From Stagnihabitans tardus (GTDB lineage: Bacteria; Pseudomonadota; Alphaproteobacteria; Rhodobacterales; Rhodobacteraceae): a stretch of 64,000 nt of DNA. Position numbers and translations under genes: made by a program. The notes beneath the pieces are model-generated. The model saw only the letters and a program-made list of their open reading frames with translations. It did no database searches and had not been told where the DNA came from. The stretch spans positions 1-64,000 of the forward strand of contig NZ_JAABNR010000007.1 in assembly GCF_009925085.1 (NCBI RefSeq), read 5' to 3'. Positions 53,605-61,723 of the stretch are shown here, piece after piece (position 1 is the stretch's first letter; each line of letters opens with the position of its first letter).

Positions 53605-53766
53605 CAGTCGGCAGGGCCCATCCCCGGGGCCCTGATTCCCTCCCTCCAGTCGGCAGAGCCCCGGGTCCACGGCGCGGCGCAGGCCGCCCCGCGCCATGAC
53701 ACCGACCCCGCAGTCGGCGGGGCCCGGGCCCTCGCCCCGGCGCAGCGTGGCAGTCGGCAGGGCCCT
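53605..53766 (-). repeat. Inverted copies of the CAGTCGGCAG repeat at the end of the array
   Basis: CAGTCGGCAGGGCCC or a near match occurs at 53605, 53647, 53711 and 53751, all opposite to the array at 52977. The last one ends at the stop codon of the diguanylate cyclase gene. This creates potential for long hairpins or for inversion of the segment between. Confidence 0.8.
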
Positions 53767-55133
53767 CAGGCGGCAGAGCGGACGATGGTCACCTGGTTGC
53801 GGCCATGGGTCTTGGAATGCATCAGCGCGCGGTCGGCCTGGTCGACCAGCTCCGCCACCGAGGCCGGATCGGAGGGCCCCGCCCCCCCCGTCGTCATCCC
53901 GATCGAGATCGTCACATGGATCCGCCCCCCATCCGGCAGACGGATCGGCTCGCTCTCGATGGCGCGGCAGAGCCGCTCGGCCACGCCCTGGGCGGTGGCA
54001 AGCTCGGTCCCGGGCAGGACGGCCAGGAACTCCTCGCCCCCGATCCGCGCCAGGATATCGGAGCCGCGCAGATTGGCCGAGAGCCGGGCCGCGACCTCGA
54101 CCAGCACCGCATCGCCCGCCGCATGGCCGTAACGGTCGTTCACCGACTTGAAGCGGTCGATGTCCAGCACCATGACCGCGAATTCCTCGCGCTCGGCCCT
54201 GGCCCTTTCGGCCACCGCATTCAGGTGGATCGTCGCGTAACGCCGGTTGTGGATCCCGGTCAGCGGGTCGAACATCGCCAAACGCAGTCCGTTGTTCACC
54301 GTGGCCCGCATCCGGTCGCGCTCGCGCTTCCTTTGCACCAGCTTGTTCAGCCGCAGGGCGACCTCGTCCAGGTCCATCCCCGCCTCGACCACGTCATTGG
54401 CGCCAAGGTCGAAGGCGCTGGCCGCCTCAAGCGGGTTGGGGCCATCGAGCCAGATGCAGAAATTCGCCATCCGGCTGTCGCTGCGCGACAGAAGGTCGGA
54501 CATCATCCGCAGGCCCGAGCCGGGGCCGTAAAGATCGGAATGGATCAGGAAGACATCCGGCGCCTTGGGACCCATCAGCCCATAGACCTGTTCCGGCGTC
54601 ACCAGCTGGAAACGGTCCTCGCCCCTCACCTGCAACTCGCGCCGCAGATGCAGCGCCTGTTCGTTGCGCGGCATGATCAGGCCCACCAGTCCCGGCGTCA
54701 CGAAGCCCGCGCTGGGTTCGGCCAGGCCAAGCGCCTGAAGCTCTCCGCCGCCCGACAGCGCATCATTGGACCGCAAGATCCCCCGCAGCCGCGCCAAGAG
54801 CCGCTGGTCGTCGATGGGCCGCGCCATGAAATCCTCGGCCCCCTGGCGCAAAGCCTCGATCCGCAGGGCAGAATCGGCATCGGAAGAGACCATGACCACC
54901 GGAATCCGCGCCGTCACCGGCCCCGCCTTCAGCGCCTGAAGCACATCGATCCCGGTCATGTCCTGCAAGAAGAGGTCGAGGAGGATGATATCCGGCCGCT
55001 CGACCCGGGCGAGGCGCAAAGCCTCGACCCCGCTGGAGGCCATCACCGCCTGATAGCCCGCCGCCGCGAGCTTGACCTTGAAGACGATGCGATTCGTCGC
55101 GACATCGTCTACGATGAGGATCTTGCCGAGCAT
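53766..55133 (-). CDS. pleD: PleD-type diguanylate cyclase response regulator
   Basis: A 455-aa protein with receiver domain REC1 (ILIVDDVATNRIVFK, acceptor aspartate in IILLDLFLQDMTG), a second degenerate receiver REC2 (about 140-280) and a C-terminal GGDEF domain. The active site is ARIGGEEFLAVLPG, and RGSD five residues before it is the RxxD inhibitory site. Domain order and length equal PleD of Caulobacter, which makes cyclic di-GMP upon phosphorylation. It converges upon the repeat array and is divergent from the DUF3572 gene. Confidence 0.92.
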   Translation of the reverse strand: MLGKILIVDDVATNRIVFKVKLAAAGYQAVMASSGVEALRLARVERPDIILLDLFLQDMTGIDVLQALKAGPVTARIPVVMVSSDADSALRIEALRQGAEDFMARPIDDQRLLARLRGILRSNDALSGGGELQALGLAEPSAGFVTPGLVGLIMPRNEQALHLRRELQVRGEDRFQLVTPEQVYGLMGPKAPDVFLIHSDLYGPGSGLRMMSDLLSRSDSRMANFCIWLDGPNPLEAASAFDLGANDVVEAGMDLDEVALRLNKLVQRKRERDRMRATVNNGLRLAMFDPLTGIHNRRYATIHLNAVAERARAEREEFAVMVLDIDRFKSVNDRYGHAAGDAVLVEVAARLSANLRGSDILARIGGEEFLAVLPGTELATAQGVAERLCRAIESEPIRLPDGGRIHVTISIGMTTGGAGPSDPASVAELVDQADRALMHSKTHGRNQVTIVRSAA

Positions 55134-55240
55134 TCTGCCAAACGGTCCATTGATGAACAGCGATGGAACAAGATGGTATCCAAGTCGTTAACAAATCCTT
55201 TCCGAACGGCTAAAGAAATCGTGAAATCTTGAGGTGTCTG

Positions 55241-55546
55241 ATGAAAAACCCCGGAAAACCCCCGGTTTATGGGCGGGAAGCCGCCGAAACCCTGGGCGCG
55301 CAGGCGTTGGAGTGGCTGGCGGGGGATCCCGAAAGGTTAACGGGCTTCCTGGGCGCCAGCGGTCTCTCCCCGCGCGAGCTGATGACGCGGGCCTCGGACC
55401 CCGCGATCCTGGGTGCCATTCTCGACCACCTGATGACCTCGGATGACTTGGTCATGGCCTTTTGCGATGCGATGGGGTTGAGTTACCTCGCCCCGCAAGC
55501 GGCGCGGGCGGTCTTGCCGGGAGGGGAAACATGGCACTGGACGTGA
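55241..55546 (+). CDS. DUF3572 family protein
   Basis: A 101-aa helical protein with REAAETLGAQALEWLAGDPE, LTGFLGASGLSPRELMTRAS and VMAFCDAMGLSYLAPQAA, matching DUF3572. The gene is beside pleD in other alphaproteobacteria too. Function unknown. GAGGTG precedes the ATG at 55241. It overlaps the next gene by 16 bases. Confidence 0.87.
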   Translation: MKNPGKPPVYGREAAETLGAQALEWLAGDPERLTGFLGASGLSPRELMTRASDPAILGAILDHLMTSDDLVMAFCDAMGLSYLAPQAARAVLPGGETWHWT

Positions 55547-56220
55547 TCAGGGCGGTTCTCTTCGACAAGGACGGCACGCTGTTTGACTTCCGCCAAAGCT
55601 GGGGCGGCTGGACGAAATCGATGCTCGACCGGCTGGCGCCCGTGACCACGGGCCCCCTGGCCCAGGCCCTGGGCTTCGACCCGCAAGCCATGGATTTCGA
55701 ACCGGATTCGGTCGTCATCGCCTCGACCATGGAAGAGATCGCCACGGTGATCGCCGCCCATGTGACGCTGCCCTATCCCCAGGTCGTGGCGCTGATGGAG
55801 GAGGTGGGCAAGGCCGCGCCCATGGTGCCGGCGGTCGATCTGCCCTTGGTCCTGGGCGAGCTGCGCGCGCGCGGCCTGCGGCTGGGGCTCGCCACCAACG
55901 ACACCGAGGCGCCGGCCCGGGCGCATCTGGCGGGGGCGGGGGTGCTCGACCTCTTCGACCTCGTCCTCGGCTGCGATTCGGGCCATGGCGGCAAGCCCGC
56001 GCCGGGTCAGCTCCTGGCCTTTGCCGAGGCCATGGGCCTGCCCCCCGGCCAGATCGCCATGGTGGGCGACAGTCTGCATGACCTCGAGGCCGCGCGGCGG
56101 GCGGGCATGGTCCCCGTGGGCGTCCTGACCGGCCCCGCCCCGCGCGAAAAGCTCTCCCCCCATGCCGAAGTGGTGCTGGACACCATCGCGGGCCTTGGCG
56201 CCTGGCTGGACGCCAGATGA
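55531..56220 (+). CDS. HAD-family hydrolase (phosphoglycolate phosphatase-like)
   Basis: A 229-aa haloacid-dehalogenase phosphatase with motif I LFDKDGTLFDF (D12, D14), motif II in LRLGLATNDTEA, the lysine in HGGKPAPGQLL and motif IV in MVGDSLHDLEAARRAG. The alpha-helical cap between 20 and 95 is of the C1 type, as in phosphoglycolate phosphatase. Substrate undetermined. The ATG at 55531 follows GGGAGGGG. It is coupled to the next gene by ATGA. Confidence 0.9.
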   Translation: MALDVIRAVLFDKDGTLFDFRQSWGGWTKSMLDRLAPVTTGPLAQALGFDPQAMDFEPDSVVIASTMEEIATVIAAHVTLPYPQVVALMEEVGKAAPMVPAVDLPLVLGELRARGLRLGLATNDTEAPARAHLAGAGVLDLFDLVLGCDSGHGGKPAPGQLLAFAEAMGLPPGQIAMVGDSLHDLEAARRAGMVPVGVLTGPAPREKLSPHAEVVLDTIAGLGAWLDAR

Positions 56221-57053
56221 GCGACCTGGCCGCCCTGATCCCCTTTGAGACCCAGGTCGCACAGAACCTGCATTTCGAGACCTCGGACCATTTCTTCGAG
56301 CTGCATCACTTCGGCTTCGACCGCCTGGTCGTGACCTTCGAGGATGCCCGCCTGCCGAAAGAGCGCCCGCAGCGCTATCGCCAGGGCTGGGGCGTGGCGC
56401 CTTTTCTCAAGCGCGGGGCCTCGATCCTGGCGGTCAAGCCCAAGCAGTGCCACTGGTATTCCAAGCCCGATCTTGCGGCGGCCTTCGCCGCCCTGCGTCC
56501 CTTCCTGGCACAATACGGCGAAGTCGTCACCTATGGCATGTCGATGGGCGGCTTTGCGGCCCTGACCTATGCCGATCTCCTGGGCGCGGCCCGGGTCGTC
56601 GCCCTGGCCCCGCAGGCCACCTATCGCTTCGTGGGCCCCCGGCGCGAGACCCGCTTTCCGGCGAGCTTCGACTGGGACCACTCGGGGCCCCATGGCGACG
56701 CGGTGACGGGCTGCAAGGGGGCCGAGGTCTTCATCCTCTATGACCGGATGGAGCGGACCGACAAATGGCATGCGGGCCGTTTCCAGGGGGGCAATATCCA
56801 CCGCATCGCCTTGCCCTATTTCTCGCATGGCGTGCCGCGGATGCTCTTGAACATCGGCGCCCTGGGCATGGTCGTCGACCTGGTCCTGACCGGAGAGCTG
56901 GACGAGCTTGCCCTCTATCGCCTGGCCCGACAACGCCGCGATTTCGCGCAATACCTGACCTTTCTCAAGGCCAAGGCGCGCCAGCATCCCGCCCATACCG
57001 CCCGGGTCTATGGGCTTCTGGGCGAGGTTTTCGACCCCTCCGCCCGGGCCTAG
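56217..57053 (+). CDS. Alpha/beta-hydrolase-like protein of unknown function
   Basis: A 278-aa protein. The nucleophile elbow GMSMGGFAAL (S109) is typical of alpha/beta hydrolases; a possible histidine is in FSHGVPRMLL. Strands LVVTFEDARL and VVTYGMSMGG fit the fold. The C-terminal part (KAKARQHPAHTARVYGLLGE) appears helical like a small TPR-like end. In Rhodobacterales similar proteins occur near polysaccharide genes, but no substrate can be named. It begins inside the HAD gene stop. Confidence 0.7.
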   Translation: MSDLAALIPFETQVAQNLHFETSDHFFELHHFGFDRLVVTFEDARLPKERPQRYRQGWGVAPFLKRGASILAVKPKQCHWYSKPDLAAAFAALRPFLAQYGEVVTYGMSMGGFAALTYADLLGAARVVALAPQATYRFVGPRRETRFPASFDWDHSGPHGDAVTGCKGAEVFILYDRMERTDKWHAGRFQGGNIHRIALPYFSHGVPRMLLNIGALGMVVDLVLTGELDELALYRLARQRRDFAQYLTFLKAKARQHPAHTARVYGLLGEVFDPSARA

Positions 57054-57168
57054 GGCCGGGCGCATCGCAAAAACGACGATTCCTTGTCGGTAACGGAGTA
57101 AGCGCGGCGCGCGCCTTTGGGTCATCTTGCCCCAACGCCGGATTGGCGGAGTGAACGGAGGGTTGGGC

Positions 57169-58725
57169 ATGACCGAAGAGGCCACCAAGCGGCGTCGCGC
57201 CGGGGGCAGGGCGGGCAACAAAGAGCGCGCGGGTTCTGCGGCCATCGACCAGATGCCCTGGCGTCTGCCCGTGAACCCCGACCGCCCGACAGAGCCCCTG
57301 GACGAGGACGGCGTCCAGGCCGTCCACCGCGCCACGATGCGCATCCTGCGCGACATCGGCATCGAATTCCTCAACCCCGAGGCGCTGGAGATCATGCGCC
57401 AGGCCGGCTGCAAGATCACGGGAACCAATGTCCGCATGGACGAGGATTTCGTCATGGAGATGCTGGCGCGTGCGCCCGAGACCTTCACCATGACGCCGCG
57501 CAACCCCGAGCGCGAGCTGATCATGGGCGGCAAGTACATGCTCTTCGGGAACGTGTCCTCTCCGCCCAATTCCTGGGACCTGGAGCGCGGCAAGCGCCCC
57601 GGCACGATGGAATCCTTCCGCGAATTCATCAAGTTGACGCAGTATTTCAATTGCATCCACTTTGCCGGCGGCTATCCGGTGGAGCCCATCGACATCCACC
57701 CCTCGGTCCGTCACCTCGATTGCCTCTATGAGAAGCTGACCCTGACGGACAAGGTCGTCCATGCCTACAGCTTGGGTGCCGAGCGGGTGGAAGACGTGAT
57801 GGAGATGGTCAAGATCGCGGGGGGCCTCTCGGAAGAGGAATTCCAGGCGCGGCCCCGGATGTATACCAACATCAACTCGGTCTCGCCCCTGAAGCATGAC
57901 TTCCCGATGCTGGACGGCGCCATGCGGCTCGCCCGGCGCGGGCAGCCCGTGGTGGTGACGCCCTTCACCCTGGCCGGCGCCATGGCCCCGGTCACGCTCT
58001 CGGGCGCCGTCGCCCTGTCTCTGGCCGAGGCGCTGGCCGCGATTGCGCTGTTGCAATACATCGCCCCGGGCTGCCCGGTGGCGATCGGCACCTTCACCTC
58101 CAATGTCGACATGAAGTCCGGCGCCCCCGCCTTCGGCACGCCGGAATACATGCGCGCCACCCAGATGACCGGCCAGCTGGTCCGCCATTACAAGCTGCCC
58201 ATGCGCTCCTCCGGCGTCTGCGCGGCCAATGTGCCGGACGGCCAGGCCATGTGGGAGACCTCGAACTCCCTCTGGGCCGCCGTCCAAAGCCGCACGAACA
58301 TGGTCTATCACGCGGCCGGCTGGCTCGAGGGCGGGCTCATCGCAAGCCCTGAGAAATTCGTCATGGACTGCGAGGTCCTGCAGATGATCCAGCGCTATTT
58401 CGAAGAGGCGACCTTCGCCACGACGGAAGAGGACCTGGCTTTCGATGCCATCAAGGAGGTCGGCCCCTCGGGTCACTATTTCGGCGTGGCCCATACCCAG
58501 GCGCGCTACCAGACCGCCTTTTACGCCCCCATCGTGTCGGATTGGCGTAATTACGAGGCCTGGAACCTGGACGGCGCGCAATGGACGGCCGAGCGGGCCC
58601 ACAAGATCTACAAGGCGATCATCGCCGAATTCGAGGCCCCGGCGATGAACGGCGACCACCAGGAAGAGCTGAAACGCTTCGTGGCCAAGCGCAAGCAAGA
58701 GGGCGGGGCGCCGACCGACTTCTGA
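57169..58725 (+). CDS. Trimethylamine methyltransferase (MttB) superfamily protein, non-pyrrolysine
   Basis: A 518-aa TIM-barrel protein. It starts TEEATKRRRAGGRAGNKERA and has the MttB family stretches RILRDIGIEFLNPEALEIMR, GGKYMLFGNVSSPPNSWDL, MAPVTLSGAVALSLAEALA, and YHAAGWLEGGLIASPEKF. The frame has no in-frame TAG read-through, so it is of the non-pyrrolysine type, some of which demethylate glycine betaine or other quaternary amines to a corrinoid protein. No corrinoid protein or activating gene is adjacent. GGAGG precedes the ATG at 57169. Confidence 0.87.
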   Translation: MTEEATKRRRAGGRAGNKERAGSAAIDQMPWRLPVNPDRPTEPLDEDGVQAVHRATMRILRDIGIEFLNPEALEIMRQAGCKITGTNVRMDEDFVMEMLARAPETFTMTPRNPERELIMGGKYMLFGNVSSPPNSWDLERGKRPGTMESFREFIKLTQYFNCIHFAGGYPVEPIDIHPSVRHLDCLYEKLTLTDKVVHAYSLGAERVEDVMEMVKIAGGLSEEEFQARPRMYTNINSVSPLKHDFPMLDGAMRLARRGQPVVVTPFTLAGAMAPVTLSGAVALSLAEALAAIALLQYIAPGCPVAIGTFTSNVDMKSGAPAFGTPEYMRATQMTGQLVRHYKLPMRSSGVCAANVPDGQAMWETSNSLWAAVQSRTNMVYHAAGWLEGGLIASPEKFVMDCEVLQMIQRYFEEATFATTEEDLAFDAIKEVGPSGHYFGVAHTQARYQTAFYAPIVSDWRNYEAWNLDGAQWTAERAHKIYKAIIAEFEAPAMNGDHQEELKRFVAKRKQEGGAPTDF

Positions 58726-59291
58726 CGACCGACTTCTGAAGAGGGTTTGCGCCGCCTGACGGCGTCGCCCGAAGCGGGGGGCTGCCGCCCCCCGAGCCCC
58801 CTGCCCAAAGGGGAGCACGCTCCCCTTTGGAAACCCCGTGGATGTTTGAGTCAGTGTGAAAGGGGCCAAGGGGGGCTGCGCCTTGGGGGGCAGGGCTCTT
58901 GGAGCGTGTTTTGCCTCAGCCTTGGCGCGGCAAGTGGCTTTGCCCCGCATCCATGTCCCAAGGGGAGCCATCATGCCGGTTTTCTGAACCAGCCACGAAA
59001 CCACCCGGCAACGCCTTTGCAGACCCGCCTTGGGTATTTGGACCAAGTTGAAAGGGGCAAAGGGGCATTTTCGGGACGGGGTGGTGGATTTCGCTTCGGG
59101 TCATGACGCGCTTCGGAGGCCATTGGCGCGAAAGGGATTGAAGAACTTGTTTTCAGAAGGGGGTTTCACAAGGGGGCCAAGGCCCCCTTGTGCGAGGGGG
59201 GCTCGGGGGGGCGAGCAGCCCCCCCGATCTTCCCCCCCCGATCTTCCCAAAGCCAGCATCCTCGCCTAGGCTGCTCCCAAAGGAGCCCCCG
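58726..59291. other. Intergenic region with hairpin and two dispersed-element copies
   Basis: This 566-bp gap has no gene I can support. It holds a perfect 11-bp hairpin CCAAAGGGGAG/CTCCCCTTTGG at 58805-58830 with a CACG loop, then dispersed-element copies at 58831-58864 (CCCCGTGGATGTTTGAGTCA) and 59027-59055 (CCTTGGGTATTTGGACCAAG). G-runs follow at 59165-59240. Confidence 0.7.
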
Positions 59292-60938
59292 ATGCCGCAG
59301 CGCAGCCTCATGACCCTGATCGGCGCCAGCCTTGGCCTGTGCCTTTACGCCCTTGCCGAATGGACCGCGACCGAGGCCCTGCCGCCCCGCCTGGCCTTCG
59401 CGGCCTTGACCTTCACCCTGGGCCTCTCGCTGGGCCTCATGGTCCTGACCGGGCCCCTGGGCCTGCGCCGTGCCAGCCTGCGCGCGGGGGGCCTGGCGCT
59501 CATCCTGTCCGGGCTCCTCTCCCTCGCCGCCCTGCGCTTTGCCGCGCCCGAGGAGCTGTTTTCCTCCGCCCTGCCCACCGCCGCGCTGATCCTTTTGGTC
59601 ACCTTGCCCTGGCCCTTCCTGATCACCGCAACCTCGCCCGAGGGCTGGCGCGACTACCCCGGGCTTTTCCGCGAAAGCTGGTCGATCGTCGCCCGCGCGC
59701 TCCTGGCGTTTCTCTTCACCGGGCTTTTGTGGCTGACGCTTTACCTGTCGGACGAGATCCTGCATCTGGCCAAGTTCGAGGGCCTGCACTGGCTCCTCCA
59801 AAGCGACCCCGCGCCCTTTGTCATCACCGGAGCCGCGCTCGGCCTTGCCACCTCGGTGGTGGACGAGATCGCCCCCGCCCTCTCGCCCCGCCTCTTTCTG
59901 CGGCTTCTCAGGCTCTTGCTCCCCCTGGTCCTGGCGGTCATGGCGCTTTTCCTGGCCATCCTGCCCTTCCGCGGCCTGACCGGGCTTTTCGGCAATCTCT
60001 CGGCCGGGACGACGCTGATGCTCCTGGCGGGCTTGGCCGTGACGCTGGTCACCTCGGCGCTGGACGAAGAGGATGCCGAGGCCGCCCCCATGCGCGGGGC
60101 GACGCGGGCCTTGGCGGGGCTGGCCGTCGTGCCTGCGGGGCTCGCGGCCTGGGCCCTGGGGCAGAGGGTCGCCGATTACGGCTGGACGCCCGACCGGCTG
60201 ATGGCCGCCACGGTGACCGCCGTGCTTCTGGCCTATGGCCTTGCCTATCTCGCCGTCCTCGCGCGGCGCGACTGGATGGCGCGCATCCGCCAGGTCAACC
60301 TGGTCCTGGCCCTGGGACAGGTGGCCGTCGCCATCCTCTGGCTGACCCTCCTGAACCCCGAGGCCATCGCCTCGGCCTCGCAGTCCGCGCGGATCGAGGC
60401 GGGGCAGGGCGCGCCGGAAGACCTCGAGCGGCTTTCCGACTGGGGCCTGGCGGGGAAGGCGGCCCGCACCGCGCTCGAGGCCCGGGGCCTCGCGCCCCAG
60501 CCCGAGCCCGACCCGCGCCCGAAGCTGGCCGAGGTTCTGCCGCTGCGCCCCGACACGCCAGAGACAAGGGCGCTGCGCGACCGCATGCTGCCGTTCCTGT
60601 CCGATGACCAGGCACAGACGCTTCAGCGCCACTGCGCGCCGCCGAAAGGGGCCTGTGTCCTGGCCTTTGCCGATCTGCTGCCCGCCCTGCCGGGACCGGA
60701 GGCGATGCTTCTCACCGATGGCGACGGCTATGGCTCCCCCCTGGGGTTTTCCTTCGATTCTGGCACGGTCCAGGATCGCTATTTCACCCAGGACGGCACG
60801 CTTTACGATCCTGAGGCCAATGCGGCCCTGATCGCCGCGCTCCTGGCCCTGCCGCCCTCCGAAGGTCCGCCCATCGAGCCCATCGCCCGCAACCAACTGG
60901 CCCTGCCGGAAGCGAAGGGCCTGACGCTGAACCCCTGA
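59292..60938 (+). CDS. DUF4153 multi-pass membrane protein
   Basis: A 548-aa protein with about eleven hydrophobic segments in its first 400 residues (for example SLMTLIGASLGLCLYALAEW, LLAFLFTGLLWLTLYLSDEI) and a cytoplasmic or periplasmic C-terminal domain of 150 residues (QARIEAGQGAPEDLERLSDW and later GDGYGSPLGFSFDSGTVQDR). This matches DUF4153. Role unknown. AAAGGAG precedes the ATG at 59292. Confidence 0.85.
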   Translation: MPQRSLMTLIGASLGLCLYALAEWTATEALPPRLAFAALTFTLGLSLGLMVLTGPLGLRRASLRAGGLALILSGLLSLAALRFAAPEELFSSALPTAALILLVTLPWPFLITATSPEGWRDYPGLFRESWSIVARALLAFLFTGLLWLTLYLSDEILHLAKFEGLHWLLQSDPAPFVITGAALGLATSVVDEIAPALSPRLFLRLLRLLLPLVLAVMALFLAILPFRGLTGLFGNLSAGTTLMLLAGLAVTLVTSALDEEDAEAAPMRGATRALAGLAVVPAGLAAWALGQRVADYGWTPDRLMAATVTAVLLAYGLAYLAVLARRDWMARIRQVNLVLALGQVAVAILWLTLLNPEAIASASQSARIEAGQGAPEDLERLSDWGLAGKAARTALEARGLAPQPEPDPRPKLAEVLPLRPDTPETRALRDRMLPFLSDDQAQTLQRHCAPPKGACVLAFADLLPALPGPEAMLLTDGDGYGSPLGFSFDSGTVQDRYFTQDGTLYDPEANAALIAALLALPPSEGPPIEPIARNQLALPEAKGLTLNP

Positions 60939-61040
60939 CCCCGCCAACCGTAGCGTGAACCCTGCGCCAATCCGCACCGCCCCCGCTCCCCGGCGCGGTC
61001 GGGCCCCTTCGGCCCTGTCGCAACCACAGGTTGCACCCTT

Positions 61041-61061
61041 GCGGGATTGATAAAATCCCGC
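61041..61061. repeat. Short perfect hairpin upstream of the H-NOX-like gene
   Basis: GCGGGATT and AATCCCGC form an 8-bp stem around GATAA. It sits in the 200-bp gap after the DUF4153 gene, about 78 bases before the H-NOX-like start. Confidence 0.5.
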
Positions 61062-61138
61062 GCAGCTGCCTGGATCCGGTCAGAGGTTTTCAGCGGTCCT
61101 TAACCTCCTGCCCCTAGTCTGCCTCAAACGAGGGCGCG

Positions 61139-61723
61139 ATGCTGGGCTTGATCAACCGATCTTTCCAATTCTTCCTGATCGACACCTGGGGGGTCGAGGC
61201 CTGGGAAACCGTGGCCGCCGAACTGGCTTTGCCCTTCGCCGGGTTTGAAGCCATGCTGACCTATGACGATGCGGCGCTCGACAAGCTGGTCGATGCCTCT
61301 TCGGCCCATCTGCACCGCCCGCGCGATTCACTGATGGAGGATCTGGGGACCTATCTCGTCGCCCATGAACGCCAGGCCACGGTCCGGCGGCTCTTGCGCT
61401 TTTCGGGGGCGAATTTCTGCGACTTCCTCGCCTCGATCGAAGAGATGCCCGATCGCGGCAGGCTCGTCCTGCCCGAGCTCGACCTGCCCTTCCTGGTCCT
61501 GACCGATCTCGGCGCCGGGGCCTTCCGGCTGACCTGCCACTCGCCGATCCGGGGGGCGGGCCATGTCATCATGGGGCTTTTGCGGGCGATGGCCGATGAC
61601 TACGGCGCGCTGGTCCTGCTGGACCATCTGGGGCAAGAGGGGGGCGCCGATGTCATCTCGATCCAGATCGCCGACCTCGAACACTATGCCGCGCGGCCCT
61701 TCAGCTTTGGGTTGACCGCATGA
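61139..61723 (+). CDS. H-NOX (HNOB)-like protein lacking the heme-ligand histidine
   Basis: A 194-aa protein that starts MLGLINRSFQFFLIDTWGVE, the typical H-NOX opening, and aligns throughout with heme nitric-oxide/oxygen-binding domains: LLRFSGANFCDFLASIEEMP, RLVLPELDLPFL and GHVIMGLLRAMADDY. But the proximal heme histidine is replaced (aligned residue P104, in EEMPDR where others have NLHAR), and the YxSxR heme-propionate motif reads C133-x-S135-x-I137. It probably cannot bind heme in the usual way. It is coupled by ATGA to an HNOBA-GGDEF cyclase, so it likely acts as partner or altered sensor. Confidence 0.82.
   Translation: MLGLINRSFQFFLIDTWGVEAWETVAAELALPFAGFEAMLTYDDAALDKLVDASSAHLHRPRDSLMEDLGTYLVAHERQATVRRLLRFSGANFCDFLASIEEMPDRGRLVLPELDLPFLVLTDLGAGAFRLTCHSPIRGAGHVIMGLLRAMADDYGALVLLDHLGQEGGADVISIQIADLEHYAARPFSFGLTA

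Noticed and set aside
52861-53697. A 278-codon minus-strand frame across the repeat array
   Set aside because: It overlaps the end of a good gene, its sequence is low-complexity Pro/Arg/Ser, and its only regularity is due to the DNA repeats.
52977-53766. CRISPR array
   Set aside because: Units are imperfect and of two lengths, with no constant repeat plus unique spacer structure, and there are no cas genes.
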